NCBI RefSeq assembly: GCF_000151315.2
Contig: NW_011887304.1
Coordinates: forward strand, 124,001-188,000
Direction of reading: 5' to 3'
Source: Capsaspora owczarzaki ATCC 30864
Taxonomy: Eukaryota; Opisthokonta; Filasterea
Length of the DNA: 64,000 nucleotides
Of this stretch, positions 53,550 to 64,000 are shown in pieces. Numbering within the stretch: the first letter of the stretch is position 1; each line of letters starts with the position of its first letter. A program made the position numbers and the translations under genes. Below the pieces are notes generated by a model. That model was not told the DNA's origin. It saw only the letters and a program-made list of their open reading frames with translations, and did no database searches.

Positions 53550-53913
53550 GGTGCATGTAGCGTTTTGTAGGCACGCGCTGACTCTCAAACCTCCCCACCC
53601 GCAGCTCTCCTTCCCGGTTCACCTCGTGCAACGCACTCCAGGAATCGTCGTCCTTCGAGACTGTCTTCACCAACCCATTCCAAAATACTCGTCCCAACCC
53701 AAACCGCTGGCCCAGCCGCTACCCAAATCTGCAGCAGCTCCTGGCCCAGACACTTTGCAGCAGCCTCCACCTCCAGTACGAAGCAACAGCATTTCTCGCA
53801 GTCCTGCACCAGCACAACCCTCCAGCGCCACCGCCTCGGCCACCACCATCTCTTCATCCACCGACAAGCTGACATCTGTATTAGCCGCCGCCGATACCGT
53901 GCACTGGAACTAG
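51664..53913 (+). CDS. Alpha-arrestin (ARRDC-like) protein
   Basis: Adaptor that would link membrane cargo to ubiquitin ligases and endocytosis. Exons 51664-52509, 52569-53513, 53605-53913, all phase 0; 699 aa. The arrestin N-domain begins MRDFVFVGLNRRVVRSGDAL, with AGVVTVVCQGERY (the family pattern of a beta strand, SGD and a second strand). It is interrupted by a ~190-residue Ala/Ser-rich insert with a 14-Ala run before the strand HSLEIQVVGREIACW. The remainder continues VFPFEVPLGMCLPGSF (typical FPF..LP), GSTIEYTVTALLYV, then the C-domain GGKAPATLSASLKHVHFLDA, PIPIQIEVSNGSNRQISGVL, VSVHQCIHY, VTYNIMVRLAV and LSFPVHLV. The Pro-rich tail contains PPPP rather than a clear PPxY motif, so NEDD4 recruitment is not evident. 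Confidence 0.85.
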
Positions 53914-54084
53914 CGGTCAAGGTGTGTGGGCAATTTTGTAACACGATGGATTGAACTTGTTGTCATTTGAAGAGAGTAATAATTGCCAAAAAAGTACAAA
54001 AAATGAAAAACATAGACAATAGTCAAAGGTGAATTGAAGGGGCGAGGGAGGGAAAGGAAGGAGACCAACAATGCAAGAACGGAA

Positions 54085-54090
54085 AATAAA
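54085..54090 (+). promoter_or_regulatory. Putative AATAAA poly(A) signal of the arrestin gene
   Basis: AATAAA about 170 bp past the arrestin stop and only 17 bp from the stop codon of the convergent spatacsin gene, so the two 3' untranslated regions probably overlap. Confidence 0.5.
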
Positions 54091-54106
54091 CAAAACAACA
54101 TCCGGT

Positions 54107-57100
54107 CTAGTTGCCAGCAGCTTGCATTTTCAATGCAACGTCCTTGACGAACGAGCGGTACTCGACATCGCCAGTGAGCAGGCTGCTGACAACATCGGTA
54201 AAGCCAAGCTCTTTGGCGAGCGAGAAGCGCAGACCAACGTCGTCAATCATTGAAAGCAGACGTTTCATGTTGGGGGTTTGCGCAGTGCGGAGTGGATTGT
54301 TGCGGAACTTGGCTCCCACATCAGTGTAAATCGTGCGAGAGACGGGCATGCTGCGGAGCATGGCTTCAAAGAATTTAAAGTTGCCATTCACAACGCACTG
54401 CTGATACAAGGGGTTGACCCACTCAGAGTGGCGTGCGCCGAGTTTGTACGCCTCTGCAATGACAAGGGCGTCTGCAAAAGCCGTCATGAGCGCCATTGCG
54501 CGAGAGGCATCGGTGGCTGGATCCGGAAGATTAATCACGCGAACCAGCGGCACTTGAATCTGCAGAGCCACGAGTCTGCCGAGTGCCAAGCAGTCGTTGG
54601 CGCGCTGGGCGCAATCTTCCTTGATGAATGACTCTGCGGCATCGTACAGCATCTGCAAAACCACCAGTAGAACGTCGGGCTTGATGGGAGTATGCACGTT
54701 GAGGGGCACTGGTGCACTTGGCGCGCTGGGCGTGGCCATGGCTGAAGCGACAGCGACCGCAATCGAGCCAGAAACTGCACTACTGTTGCCGGCAGCACCG
54801 CTTGCTGTGGAGGTACTGGAGCCACCACTGCCCAGGCCGCCGGCAACGCTGGCGCCGCGAGCAAGATTCCCTGCAGAGCCCGTCAGGCTGACCGAAACGC
54901 CCGTGGCGCTCGACAAGCCAGTCACGCCAAGATTGGCTTTGCGCTCTGCGCCTACAATGTAAACCGCGGCATTGACATTGTCGACCGGGTGCAGAGCCAA
55001 AAGCTTCTGGATGGCGCTTTCCAGCAGGGTTTCGCCAATCTCGCGGAACATGTTGAAATGCAAAAAGACCATGGTGAGCCGCTCCGTGTCGTTGGGATGG
55101 TGTCGCTTCAAGTAATCGTGGAGAGCGAGCTTGAGTTCCATCTGGCCATCCTTGTCAATGACCTTGCGCAAAACAAGCTCGAACTGGTCGTATGCGAGCA
55201 AAATGTCAAACATGTACTGCATCTCTCGGAACTTTTTGATGCCGAGAAGCAATCGCACAAGCAAGCGGAATTCGCCAGTGCGAGCATAGTGGTCTGCGCG
55301 GCGCCCGACCGCCTTCAGAACGTTGGCAATGCCGTCCATGCTGCAGACAACCACAAAGCAGTGGTGGGCACGAATGAGCAGTTCCACTTCGTGTGTTGAT
55401 TGCAACTCTTCCGTCAAGCGAATGCCAGAGAAGGTTGGGTCGCTTGCAGCAGCAGCGGTGGCGGCTGCGGCATTGTTTGCGCCACCCGCGCTCGCGCCAA
55501 CCAAGATGGAGGCGTTGACCAGATCGAGAAGGCGCTTGCCAAGCTCGGCTGGATTGTCGCACAGGTTGGCAAAGAGCGTAAAGTCGTCAGCAGGCCAGAG
55601 CAGATCGTAGTTGACGGGTCCGCCGCCGCCAGGTGCAGCCGCGCCGACAGCGCCCAATGTTTGCGACGCAACATTCGGTTGTCCAGATGGAGAAGCTGCC
55701 GAGCCTCCAGGAGCTCCAGCGCCACCGGACAGGGATCGCAAAAAGGATTCGGCGAGGAACGAGGCCACGCGGACACGATCGAGATCGTTTTGCACAATGA
55801 ACGATCGAGCGAGCGGGAACATGCCCTTGCCGCACAACAGCAAGTACTGCAGCACCTCGAATGGATCCTTTGACGTGATTGCCTGGTAGCTCAGATTGAG
55901 AGCCTGTGAGACCTCGTACAAGACACTGATGCGTTGCAAGCACCGGTGCGCCTTGTCGGCAGCCAGCGCCATCAGTTGCAGCATTGCGAGACGGTCGGTA
56001 GGCAAGGCGGCTTTGCTCATGGAGGTCTGTGACACGGCGGCTGTCGATGCGGTCGTGGCCGTGGTGAGGACGCTGGTACCAAGAAGCGAAGACGTGGTGG
56101 ACAATTGCAGTTGAGCCTGCTGGAGCTTGAGCTGATCGTTCTGGGCCTGCAGGTGCTGCTTGTCCTCGAGGCGAGAGCGCACCTCCTTTCGCACATCTTG
56201 CGGAGCAAGAGTCTTCTGAGCCACGGCCAACGCTGCCTCGACGAGCCACAGGTCAATGCATGTGTGGTTGAACTGCGAGCAGAGGGAGCGCGCCTGCGAA
56301 ATCTCGCCGGAATCCAGCAGCCTTGCCACGATAATGTTGAAGGCGTTGTTTTCGTGGGCATTTCTCAGCAACTGGGCATGGTTGACGCCGCCACCAGAGC
56401 CCATCAGCGCGGCCGCTTGGTCATAGGAACCGGAAGACAAGGTGGACGTGGTGCGCGAGCGACCCTCGGGTCCCTTTGCGCTTGTGTTTGTGTTTGCACT
56501 GGCACTGCTCACGTTGCTGTTGCTGTTGTTGCGACGTGCCGCCAGGGGAGACCCTGCAATAGGCGAGCCGAGCGTGACCGGAGTGTCGCCAAGCGGCGAC
56601 GACGACGCGACCGAAATCGGCGCCGAACCAGACGACACGGGAACCGGGAAGGAGACGTCGTCATCGTCATCGACAGACGAGATGGAATGGGTATCCGAGT
56701 CCCCTGTGCTCATGCTCAAGAGTTTGCTGCGTGCACCTCCAGCATGAATCGGAACACCCGTCTCGGCCTCAATGCCGATGGTGATTAGCCAAATGCGGTT
56801 TTCCAGCTGCTGCAAAAACTCGAGAGGGCGGCACGCATCGGTACCGGGAATGGCAGAGCCACTAAACCAGAGCAGCGCCAAGCGGAGCAGGGCACAGCGC
56901 TCGCGCGGTGTTTGCGGGCAATCACTGGGTCCAGTCCGCTCCGCGTCGGCTTGGGAAAGCAAAAAGTCGCCAGCAAGCGATGCATCACAGGCGTTGTCGA
57001 GCAGAGCCTTGTGGCACTGATGCCAAAAGGCAATGCGAGCACGGTCTTTGGCCCAGAGCACAGAGTCGCGGAAGGATGCCAGGCGGGATTGCATTTCTCG

Positions 57101-60100
57101 CAGCACAATCGCATGCTCGACAATGCCGTGAGCCGCAGCATACTGGCGCGCGTCATCAAACAGCGACTTGTCAATCAACGCCTGCAATGCGAGGCGTGGA
57201 CTCGTTTCAAGCAGCACGGGCAGACCCGTCTTTTCGAGAATGGCGCACGTTCGGTAGAGCAAGCAGTACTCGGGACTGTAATCCGTCTCAAACAACAGTT
57301 GGAGCAAATGGGCTCGCTCGTAGGATGTAACGCACTGGCGCAGCATGAGCGACAAGAGAGAATCGCACAAATCGGCCGCCCACAAGGGATTGCCAATTTT
57401 GCCGGCAACCGACGATGACGAGGACGTGGAAGACGAAGAGGTCACTCCCGTGGAATTCAAGGAAATGGCACCCATACTGGCGCGTTGGTCGGGGCGGCGC
57501 GGGCTAGATACGCCTTGAATGTTGGACATGGTCGCTCTGTTGGCGGGGTTTTTGACGGGCGAAGCAAACGTCGCCGGAGACGAAGGGGCCGCCTGGGAGC
57601 TGTTGCTGCTCGAGTTTGTGAGCCGGCCCGTCATGCGCATAAAGGTTTCAAAGAAGAGCTTGCAGCTGAAAAAGTCGTGCTGCTGAAACTTTTCCTCGAG
57701 ATGGATGAACTGCACTATGACATTGTATCGGTCGAAAATCATGAACGCCTGCATGATGGGGCGCAAGACGCGCTGTTCGCACAGAGCGTAGATGATGCGT
57801 CCGAGATCAACGAGCGACCACGGGTGCCACCACCACTGGTCAATCAGCGTGTCCGTCGATGGCCACGGGAAGCCGGACGAAATTTGCGCGAGCGCCGAAG
57901 ACGTCAGTGGAGGGAAGTTGTTTGCAAGGAATGACGACGCACCTTGCTGGGCCCCTCCGGCATACTGGAAGGAATCACTCGTGGACGTCGGAGAAAGCTG
58001 GGGGTTGGGCGTGGACATGCCGCTGGCGCTGGGCGAGGTTGGGCGACTTCCGGACGAACTGCCCACTCCGCTGTGGTGGCCTTGCTGCCACTGCTGCCAC
58101 TGCTGCTGCACGGAACCGAGCCAGGCGTCAAGGTGGATGGACGCGTCTTGCTTGGCCTCGTCAAACCACTCCTCGACGAACGGCAGATACTCAAAACAGG
58201 TCGCATACAGCCACACGCACACACACTCGAGGAGCTCGCAGTCGGGGAAGCAAGCAGCAAGCACAGCAAGAAGGGGACGACGCATGCTGATGGCATGGCG
58301 CAGCATTGCCTTGGCTGGCGTGACAGACTGCTGACAGGCAAAAATAATGTCAAAGAGGTCGTCTTCCGAGTGGGAGGGCTTGCGATCGACCGGCGACGTG
58401 AGCAGGAAGGCTGCGGCAGACACTGGAGCCGTCAAGGCGGCAGCTTGCGAAAGAATGTAAGGTGCAACCACGTGCAGCGATGTTGTCAACGCCGTTCCAG
58501 GCAAGACAGAAGCACGTTCGGCGCCAGAAGCCGAAGCCGTGTTGGCCAGCGCCTCTCCAAGAGCCATGGCAGCAGCGGCCGACGATGAGGAGGAAGAGGA
58601 GGACGACGACGGCACAAGTGTCCCATCGTCCTTGTCGCCTTTCGCTCCCTTGTTGACGCCCAGTTGCTTGTAGAACGTGGCACGAAAGTCAGTCCGCTTG
58701 GGCTTTTTGCCGCCTGCCTTTTCGGGAGAAGCAACTGGAGCCGATGAGGAGGACGAGGAGGAGGAGGAGGAGGAGGGCGTCGGTCCAGAGCCGCTTGCTC
58801 CTGGAGCAGACGACGGCTGCGGCGAGGAAGGACGCGAAACGTTGGTGGAGGGCGCGCCACTGCTACTCGCGACGGAAGGAGTGGCGGTCGCCGATTGGAA
58901 CACGGACGACCGACGATCAGATTCCTTCTTGTGCGCGTGTCGGAAAAAGACACGCAAGTGCTCCTGAATGTCTGCATTGGCAAACTGGCCGTCGATGACT
59001 GCCAGGATTGCGTCGAGGGCATACTGGTGACGGTGGGCATGGCACACAAACATGAGCCAGTCGTTGCTCTTGCCGCACTCGACCAAGAATTGCACGCTGG
59101 GAGGCAGGTCGTGCTGCTGGCAAAATTCGAGAACCAGCACCCAATCGTCACTCGCTTGGATGGAAGAGCGGGTTCGGCCAGTCGCCTGAACGAGGTAGAA
59201 GGTGGCATCTTCGAGCATTTTGAGCAAATCGTGCCAAATGAGCTGCTTTTGCGACTCGGGCAGCGAGGACATGTTGCCCATGCGGCGAACGAGGTCGTCA
59301 AGGGCAGAAGGCCGAGAAGACGACGACGACGACGAGGACGACGAGGACGACGACGACTGAGCAACTCCACTATGAGCCTTCCGCTGCGACTTGGCTGCAT
59401 GGATGCGCGCCAGCGCAGCAGCGTCGACCGAGAGCGTTCCGGTTGGGAATCCAAGAACCTCCAGGAAGCACAGGCACGCAGCAGGTACGGTCGCCTGATG
59501 GGCATTGCGCGTGGCGATCTGAAAGACGTTGCGTGTGGCGAGCTGCTGTCGCTCCTCCTCGCGCGCCGCATCTCCCGAAATGGGTGGGAAGGCCACGTTG
59601 AACGAGTAGATGGCCTCGAGGGGCCGACCCTTCATCAGCAGATACGTGTAGTCCAGGGAACAAGCATAACCAGAGCCAGTCAGCCGTGCGTCCGAAAAGT
59701 GCGGCAACTGGGGGCTGGGACTGGCGCGCCAGGTCAGCACATTGTCGAGCATGATGGACGCGTTGCGGCGAACCAGATCGTACACGGTCAGTTGACCCGC
59801 AAATGACGCCACGGTGATGTTGCTGGCATCCGAAGGGAAGAAGGCCTCAAGCAACTCTGGGGTAGAGACCAGAGCTGCACGCAGCACCGGCTCGTTGACA
59901 GAGAGAGGAACACGGTACGACGCTCGCGATGTTGGATCGTCAATGCTGGCAGTGGCTGCCGCGCCATTCGGAATGGACGACAAAGGCAGGCCCGAATAGG
60001 CCAGGGTGGCCAGTGCCATCAACGGGCGATTGGCAGCAAACATGGCAGCAGGCGTCCCAAATAGTTCATCCTGAGCCGAGAACTCCGCCGCTGCCGGCTT

Positions 60101-63100
60101 CTTGGAGGCCGACGCCCTTGACGGAGACGACGACGTAGTGGGCACGAGCATGCGCGCATTCAGCAAGGCAGCATGAAGAACAAGCGCTTGTACCTTCCGG
60201 CTGCCAAAGGTCTGATGGGCTTGGCGAAGCAGCAGGAGCAAACGCACCCAGGGCTTGACGGCCTCCGTCACATCTGGCAGTGCTCGAAGGACGGAATCGC
60301 CGTAGTGGTCTCCGACGTGCACAATGAGCCCAAACAGATCGTTGGCAACGCCAGACTGGATAATGTTGACAAGTGCCAGACTGAGCACGTGCGCGGTGGA
60401 TGGTTCCCGTGGAATGGTGGCACCAACCACGTGGAGCAGCGCATCAGCAGCCACAAGGTCGCTGTGCGGATTGAATATCCGACCGAGCGAGGCAAGGCGT
60501 CGCACCAGCACACCCTGGCGCGAAATGTCAACCCCTCGCCAAAGGTTGAGTTTGGCGCTGTGGTGGGCAATTAAAGTGCGCATGTACGACGACACAAGGG
60601 GATGCGCGGCTTGATCGTGCAGCAAATGAAGGAGGTGGTCGCGATGGGCAGCATTGCCGTGCGCTCCAAGACGGACGAGCATGGCCACCACCTGCTCGTG
60701 CATGTTGTGCGCAACAATGTAATTCCACACCGTCTTTTCGCGCGTCTGGGCTGAGATGGCCTCCAGAATGTGTTTTCCAGCGTCAGCCGAGAGCGATGCC
60801 GCGAGCGGCAAGAGGGCGCGGCCCGTGCTGTGGTTGAGGAATTCGCCGTCAAGCAACACTCGGACACGGGTTGGTTCGTCCCAATGCTGCAACCACTCGA
60901 GAATAAACTCGAAATTGGGGTGCTTGGGCTGAGGAAGGAGCAGCGAAGAAGAGTTGGACACAGAAGAAGGCCCCGCCGCCGCCCCAACAGCCACGCCTGA
61001 TTGATCCAGCAAAGCAAGCCATGCAGGCGGCATGCGATCGGTCACGGCATCAGACATGCTGCCAGTTTCCAGACTAGCGGAAACAGTGGTGGTGGTGGTG
61101 GTTGTGGTCGAAACGACCGAGCCTACAACAGCACCGCCATCGCGAGTATTTGTCGTGAGCCAGTTGTCTGCTTGGACGTACGCGGACACGGTTGTGATGG
61201 TCCGATCAAAGTTGAGCCGGCCATTGTGAGCAGGCTGTCTTGTTACAGGGTACAGCTGCACGAGGAATTGCAAAAAGCCAGCAGCCTGGTTGTCGGAATG
61301 CGGCAGGCGGCGCTGCTTTGACAGGTACGCCAAGAGATGCTCGCGCAGGAGCGGGAAGGGCGCGTACAAGGCAATTTCGCGCAAATGCTCGGTGGAAACG
61401 TCTCCGAGATTGGTCAAAATGGCAATGGCGTTGTCCAGATGCCGCAAGCTGAGCTCGCGGAAGACAAGAGCCAATCCGATCGCGCGGATGCTTGCCATGG
61501 AGCCGTCGCACTTGAGTTCGGTCGGGTTGAGTGGGGAGCCAAGACCGCGGTTGGGGGCAAACGTTGCTGCAGCAGACTCGTCTGCTTCCGAACGAGCCAT
61601 TTCTGCGGGATCGACAAAGGCCGAGCCAGCGCCGCCCGCAATCACCAAATTCTTGTCCGACAGCATTTGTTGCTGCTCGTGCATCTGTTGAAGTAGCCGC
61701 TGCTGAAGCTGTTGCTGCTGGGCAGCAACGACTGCGCGACGAGCTCGGACAGCAAAAAAGGCCTGTGCCGTTGCAGGGGAGCCGCGCAGCAAAGCGTCGG
61801 CCACAATGTCAACATCGGACATTGTGCGCCAAGCAGGGTTACCGAGCCAGCGGCTGTCGGATGTTGAGAGCGAGGCGTCATTGTAGCTTCCTTCCTCGGA
61901 TTCCTCCAAAGCAAGCAGCTCCTCGGCAGAGTCTCGCCCCGCAGCAGCAGCAGCTGCTGCTGCTGCAGATCGAGGGTCATTCGAGCCCGCGGACGGAGAG
62001 GTCAGCACAGCGTCGTCGGCCAAGCTGCCAGGAGCGTCTGAGCGGCGAGAAGGAGGCGTTTGCGACCCAGACGAGGGTGTAATGCCAATTGGTCGCGACA
62101 CTTGCGAAGCAGAGAGGCCGGAAGCGACGGGAGTTCGCGTACCCGCAGAAACCTGCAAAAAGCCGCGAATATCCACGAGACAAGATGTCAAGAGCGACAT
62201 GAGCCGCGCAGTGTCTTGTGAGGCGGTGGAGTCAAGGGTGCCGGCGCCAAGTCGCTGGGCACAGGCGCGAATAACCTCGGTGACAAACGTGATGCCAACA
62301 TGGAGCAGCTGCTCTGCAAACTCAGAATAGTGCACCAGCGAGGAATTCTCTTCCATGGCCCGGATGAGGACTTTGCAGGCCTCTTCGTGCTGATCCGCGT
62401 CCAGAGACCGCAGCGCATCCCACACGACGTCGAGCTGGCGGTAGGACAAGCCGACACTGAGCGCGTGCATGCGCAGAGTGCGACGATCCCAGCCATTCAA
62501 TTGGCACAGGGTCTCGGCGACCTGTGCCGACTCGAACATGATGACACGACTCAGAAGCGACTGCTGCGTGCCGTTCGGCAAAATCGCGAGCAATGAGCAC
62601 TGAGAAGCAGCATGCGGGGCCTGTTGCGACATGGAAGGAGGAGTGAACTTGAGCGGGGAGGCAGGGACAGCGGTCGCCACAGCTGGCTTGCTCACAGCAG
62701 AATGCCGGGTGACAGCAATGCAATAAAGGCAAGGATCCAGCGCATCTCCAAGGAGAACAGGAATGTGCGGAGATGCAAAGTCGCAGCGCTGGCATGTGCC
62801 GGACGATCGGTCGTAGAAGGCGGCCCCGCCAAATGTTGGGCTGGAGGCTGTCGACTCAAATACGACCACAACGTGGGTGGCAGTCACAAGGGCAAGAGCC
62901 ATTGAATCGCCGGAGCGAAGGGGAATGCCCGTGGACATGAAGGTTAGCTGCGCGGTGAGCAAGGACGACTCTCGCGCCACACCGGTGGCAAGCTGGAGCG
63001 AAGTGGCCAGCTGAGACGGAGCAAACCCATCCGACGGGCTCGAGGAGATGGCAGCAACAGCGGTCGTGAGCTCATAGGACGAAGGTCCGGACAGAGACGA

Positions 63101-63951
63101 GGATGTGGGGGTGGAAGTGCCCGACGTGTTGTTGAAGGAGAAGGAACGCTGGATGGAAGACGAGGCTCCAGGAATCGCAATGGTGGCGACACTACTTTGA
63201 CGGGATCCTGACAGCGAGCGTTGTCCAGCAGCGCTGCGGGAAGAGAAAGGAATCGGGTTTGTGGTGCCAGAAGATGCGCTCGATGAAAGGAAGGATGCTG
63301 CCGAGCGTCGTGCCTGAAATCCGCTCGAGGTGCGGGGAAATTGCGCAGTTGTAGCAGAGGCAAACGGCGCAGATGCACTCGACCAGACGACAGAGTCAAT
63401 ATTCGCGGTTTGCGAGCCCGATGTGAGCTTGTCCAGCCAGTTTTCAAGCGGCATGCTGCCGGATTGCTTTGAAGTGGCTGTAGCCGACGACGAGCTGGCC
63501 GCATTGCTGCTGCCAGGTTGGTTTTTTGGCGCAGGGAGGTCGACATGATGATGGCCTAGCGAATGCGAAAAGCCCGACAGCTCCAGATGCCACGACGCGG
63601 CAAGTTTGCTCTGCACGCGCCCGAGCTGTTGCTGAGCTGTGAGCTGAGAAGGATGCGGCTGTCCTGGGTGTGCTGCCTGTGGTCCTCGACTGCCTGCAGG
63701 TGGCCGCAGTTGCGAGTCGGGAGATTGGTTGGCGGAAGTAAGGAGGTGGTGCGGAAAGGCGACAAAGTACTGGTTGAGGTCGATTGGCAAAATACGGGTT
63801 TCGTTGCCCAAAACCACGGCACTGCTGTCTGGCATGACGTCGAGCACCGAAAACCGGAATGAAGCGGGGAGAAAGTCGTCTCCTCGGCGACCGAATTGCA
63901 AGCGCGGGTCGACAATGGCTACTCGACGCAATCGCTCAAGGTCGTAGACGA
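54107..63951 (-). CDS. SPG11: Spatacsin (SPG11) homologue, 5' end outside the window
   Basis: Large lysosomal/endosomal scaffold that with spastizin (ZFYVE26) and AP-5 supports lysosome reformation. One exon of 9845 bp encodes the C-terminal ~3280 residues; it begins at an acceptor (ccccacatccag) at 63951, so upstream exons lie beyond the right edge. The C-terminal Spatacsin_C region is clear: ELLIRAHHCFVVVCSMDGIA, NVLKAVGRRADHYARTGEFR, LLVRLLLGIKKFREMQYMFD, then FELVLRKVI, LALHDYLKRH and NMFREIGETLLESA. Upstream are helical repeats, including CLLYRTCAILEKTGLPVLLE and ADLQ-free TPR-like stretches, separated by long Ser, Ala, Gln and Gly runs that explain a length greater than human spatacsin (~2440 aa). 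No frame break was seen. The C-terminal assignment is firm; the middle rests on overall layout. Confidence 0.88.
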
Positions 63952-64000
63952 CTGGATGTGGGGGAAAGAGGAAGAAGATCGTGAAAGAAAACAAATGAAT

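Overview
This 64 kb window is nuclear DNA from an intron-rich eukaryote. Almost every gene is cut by short GT-AG introns (about 60-300 bp). Coding regions are GC-rich with long homopolymer runs (Gln, Ser, Ala, Asp). The gene content is that of a crown eukaryote with animal-like genes: an ARNT/BMAL-like bHLH-PAS factor, spatacsin, a DIS3L2-like nuclease, a neugrin-domain protein, a CNDP2-like dipeptidase and a METTL10-type methyltransferase. 28-residue LRR genes built from repeated exons and an alpha-arrestin fit a unicellular holozoan, for example a filasterean such as Capsaspora. That assignment is inference from gene content, not a match I could run.

Layout. 0.3-2.2 kb: LRR gene A (+). 2.4-4.0 kb: LysM/membrane protein (+). 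4.4-7.6 kb: bHLH-PAS factor (-). 7.9-9.1 kb: eEF1A lysine methyltransferase (-). 9.5-14.0 kb: UTP14 (+). 14.3-17.5 kb: M1 aminopeptidase (-). 17.8-20.2 kb: acid-lipase/sterol-esterase family (+). 20.6-22.7 kb: TIM44 (+). 23.2-24.3 kb: neugrin-like (+). 24.5-25.1 kb: small membrane protein (+). 25.4-27.3 kb: LRR gene B (-), an inverted close paralogue of A. 27.9-30.4 kb: M20 dipeptidase (-). 30.8-33.3 kb: DUS1-type dihydrouridine synthase (+). 33.6-34.7 kb: ribosomal protein eS24 (-). 35.2-37.2 kb: WDR61/SKI8 (+). 37.4-41.6 kb: DIS3L2-like exonuclease (-). 41.8 kb: 5S rRNA. 42.2-45.7 kb: CPA2 cation/proton antiporter (-). 46.7 kb: second 5S rRNA. 47.2-48.9 kb: OLD-like AAA ATPase/TOPRIM gene (+). 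48.9-49.6 kb: unknown ORF. 50.0-51.3 kb: unknown protein with a GTSE1-like acidic motif. 51.7-53.9 kb: alpha-arrestin (+). 54.1 kb to the right edge: spatacsin (-), running out of the window.

Most genes are unrelated housekeeping genes packed with 0.2-0.5 kb between them, often divergent or convergent. RNA biology is well represented (UTP14, DUS1, eS24, 5S rRNA, DIS3L2, and SKI8 of the Ski exosome-adaptor complex), but nothing shows co-regulation. The unusual material is the pair of inverted LRR genes, whose repeats, exons and introns were duplicated as one module and which carry an unrecognised C-terminal domain, and the OLD-like nuclease gene. The latter looks bacterial in origin but has what appears to be a spliceosomal intron in its 5' end, and it lies just downstream of a dispersed 5S rRNA copy. 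Exon boundaries were set by eye from splice consensus and frame and may be off by a base.
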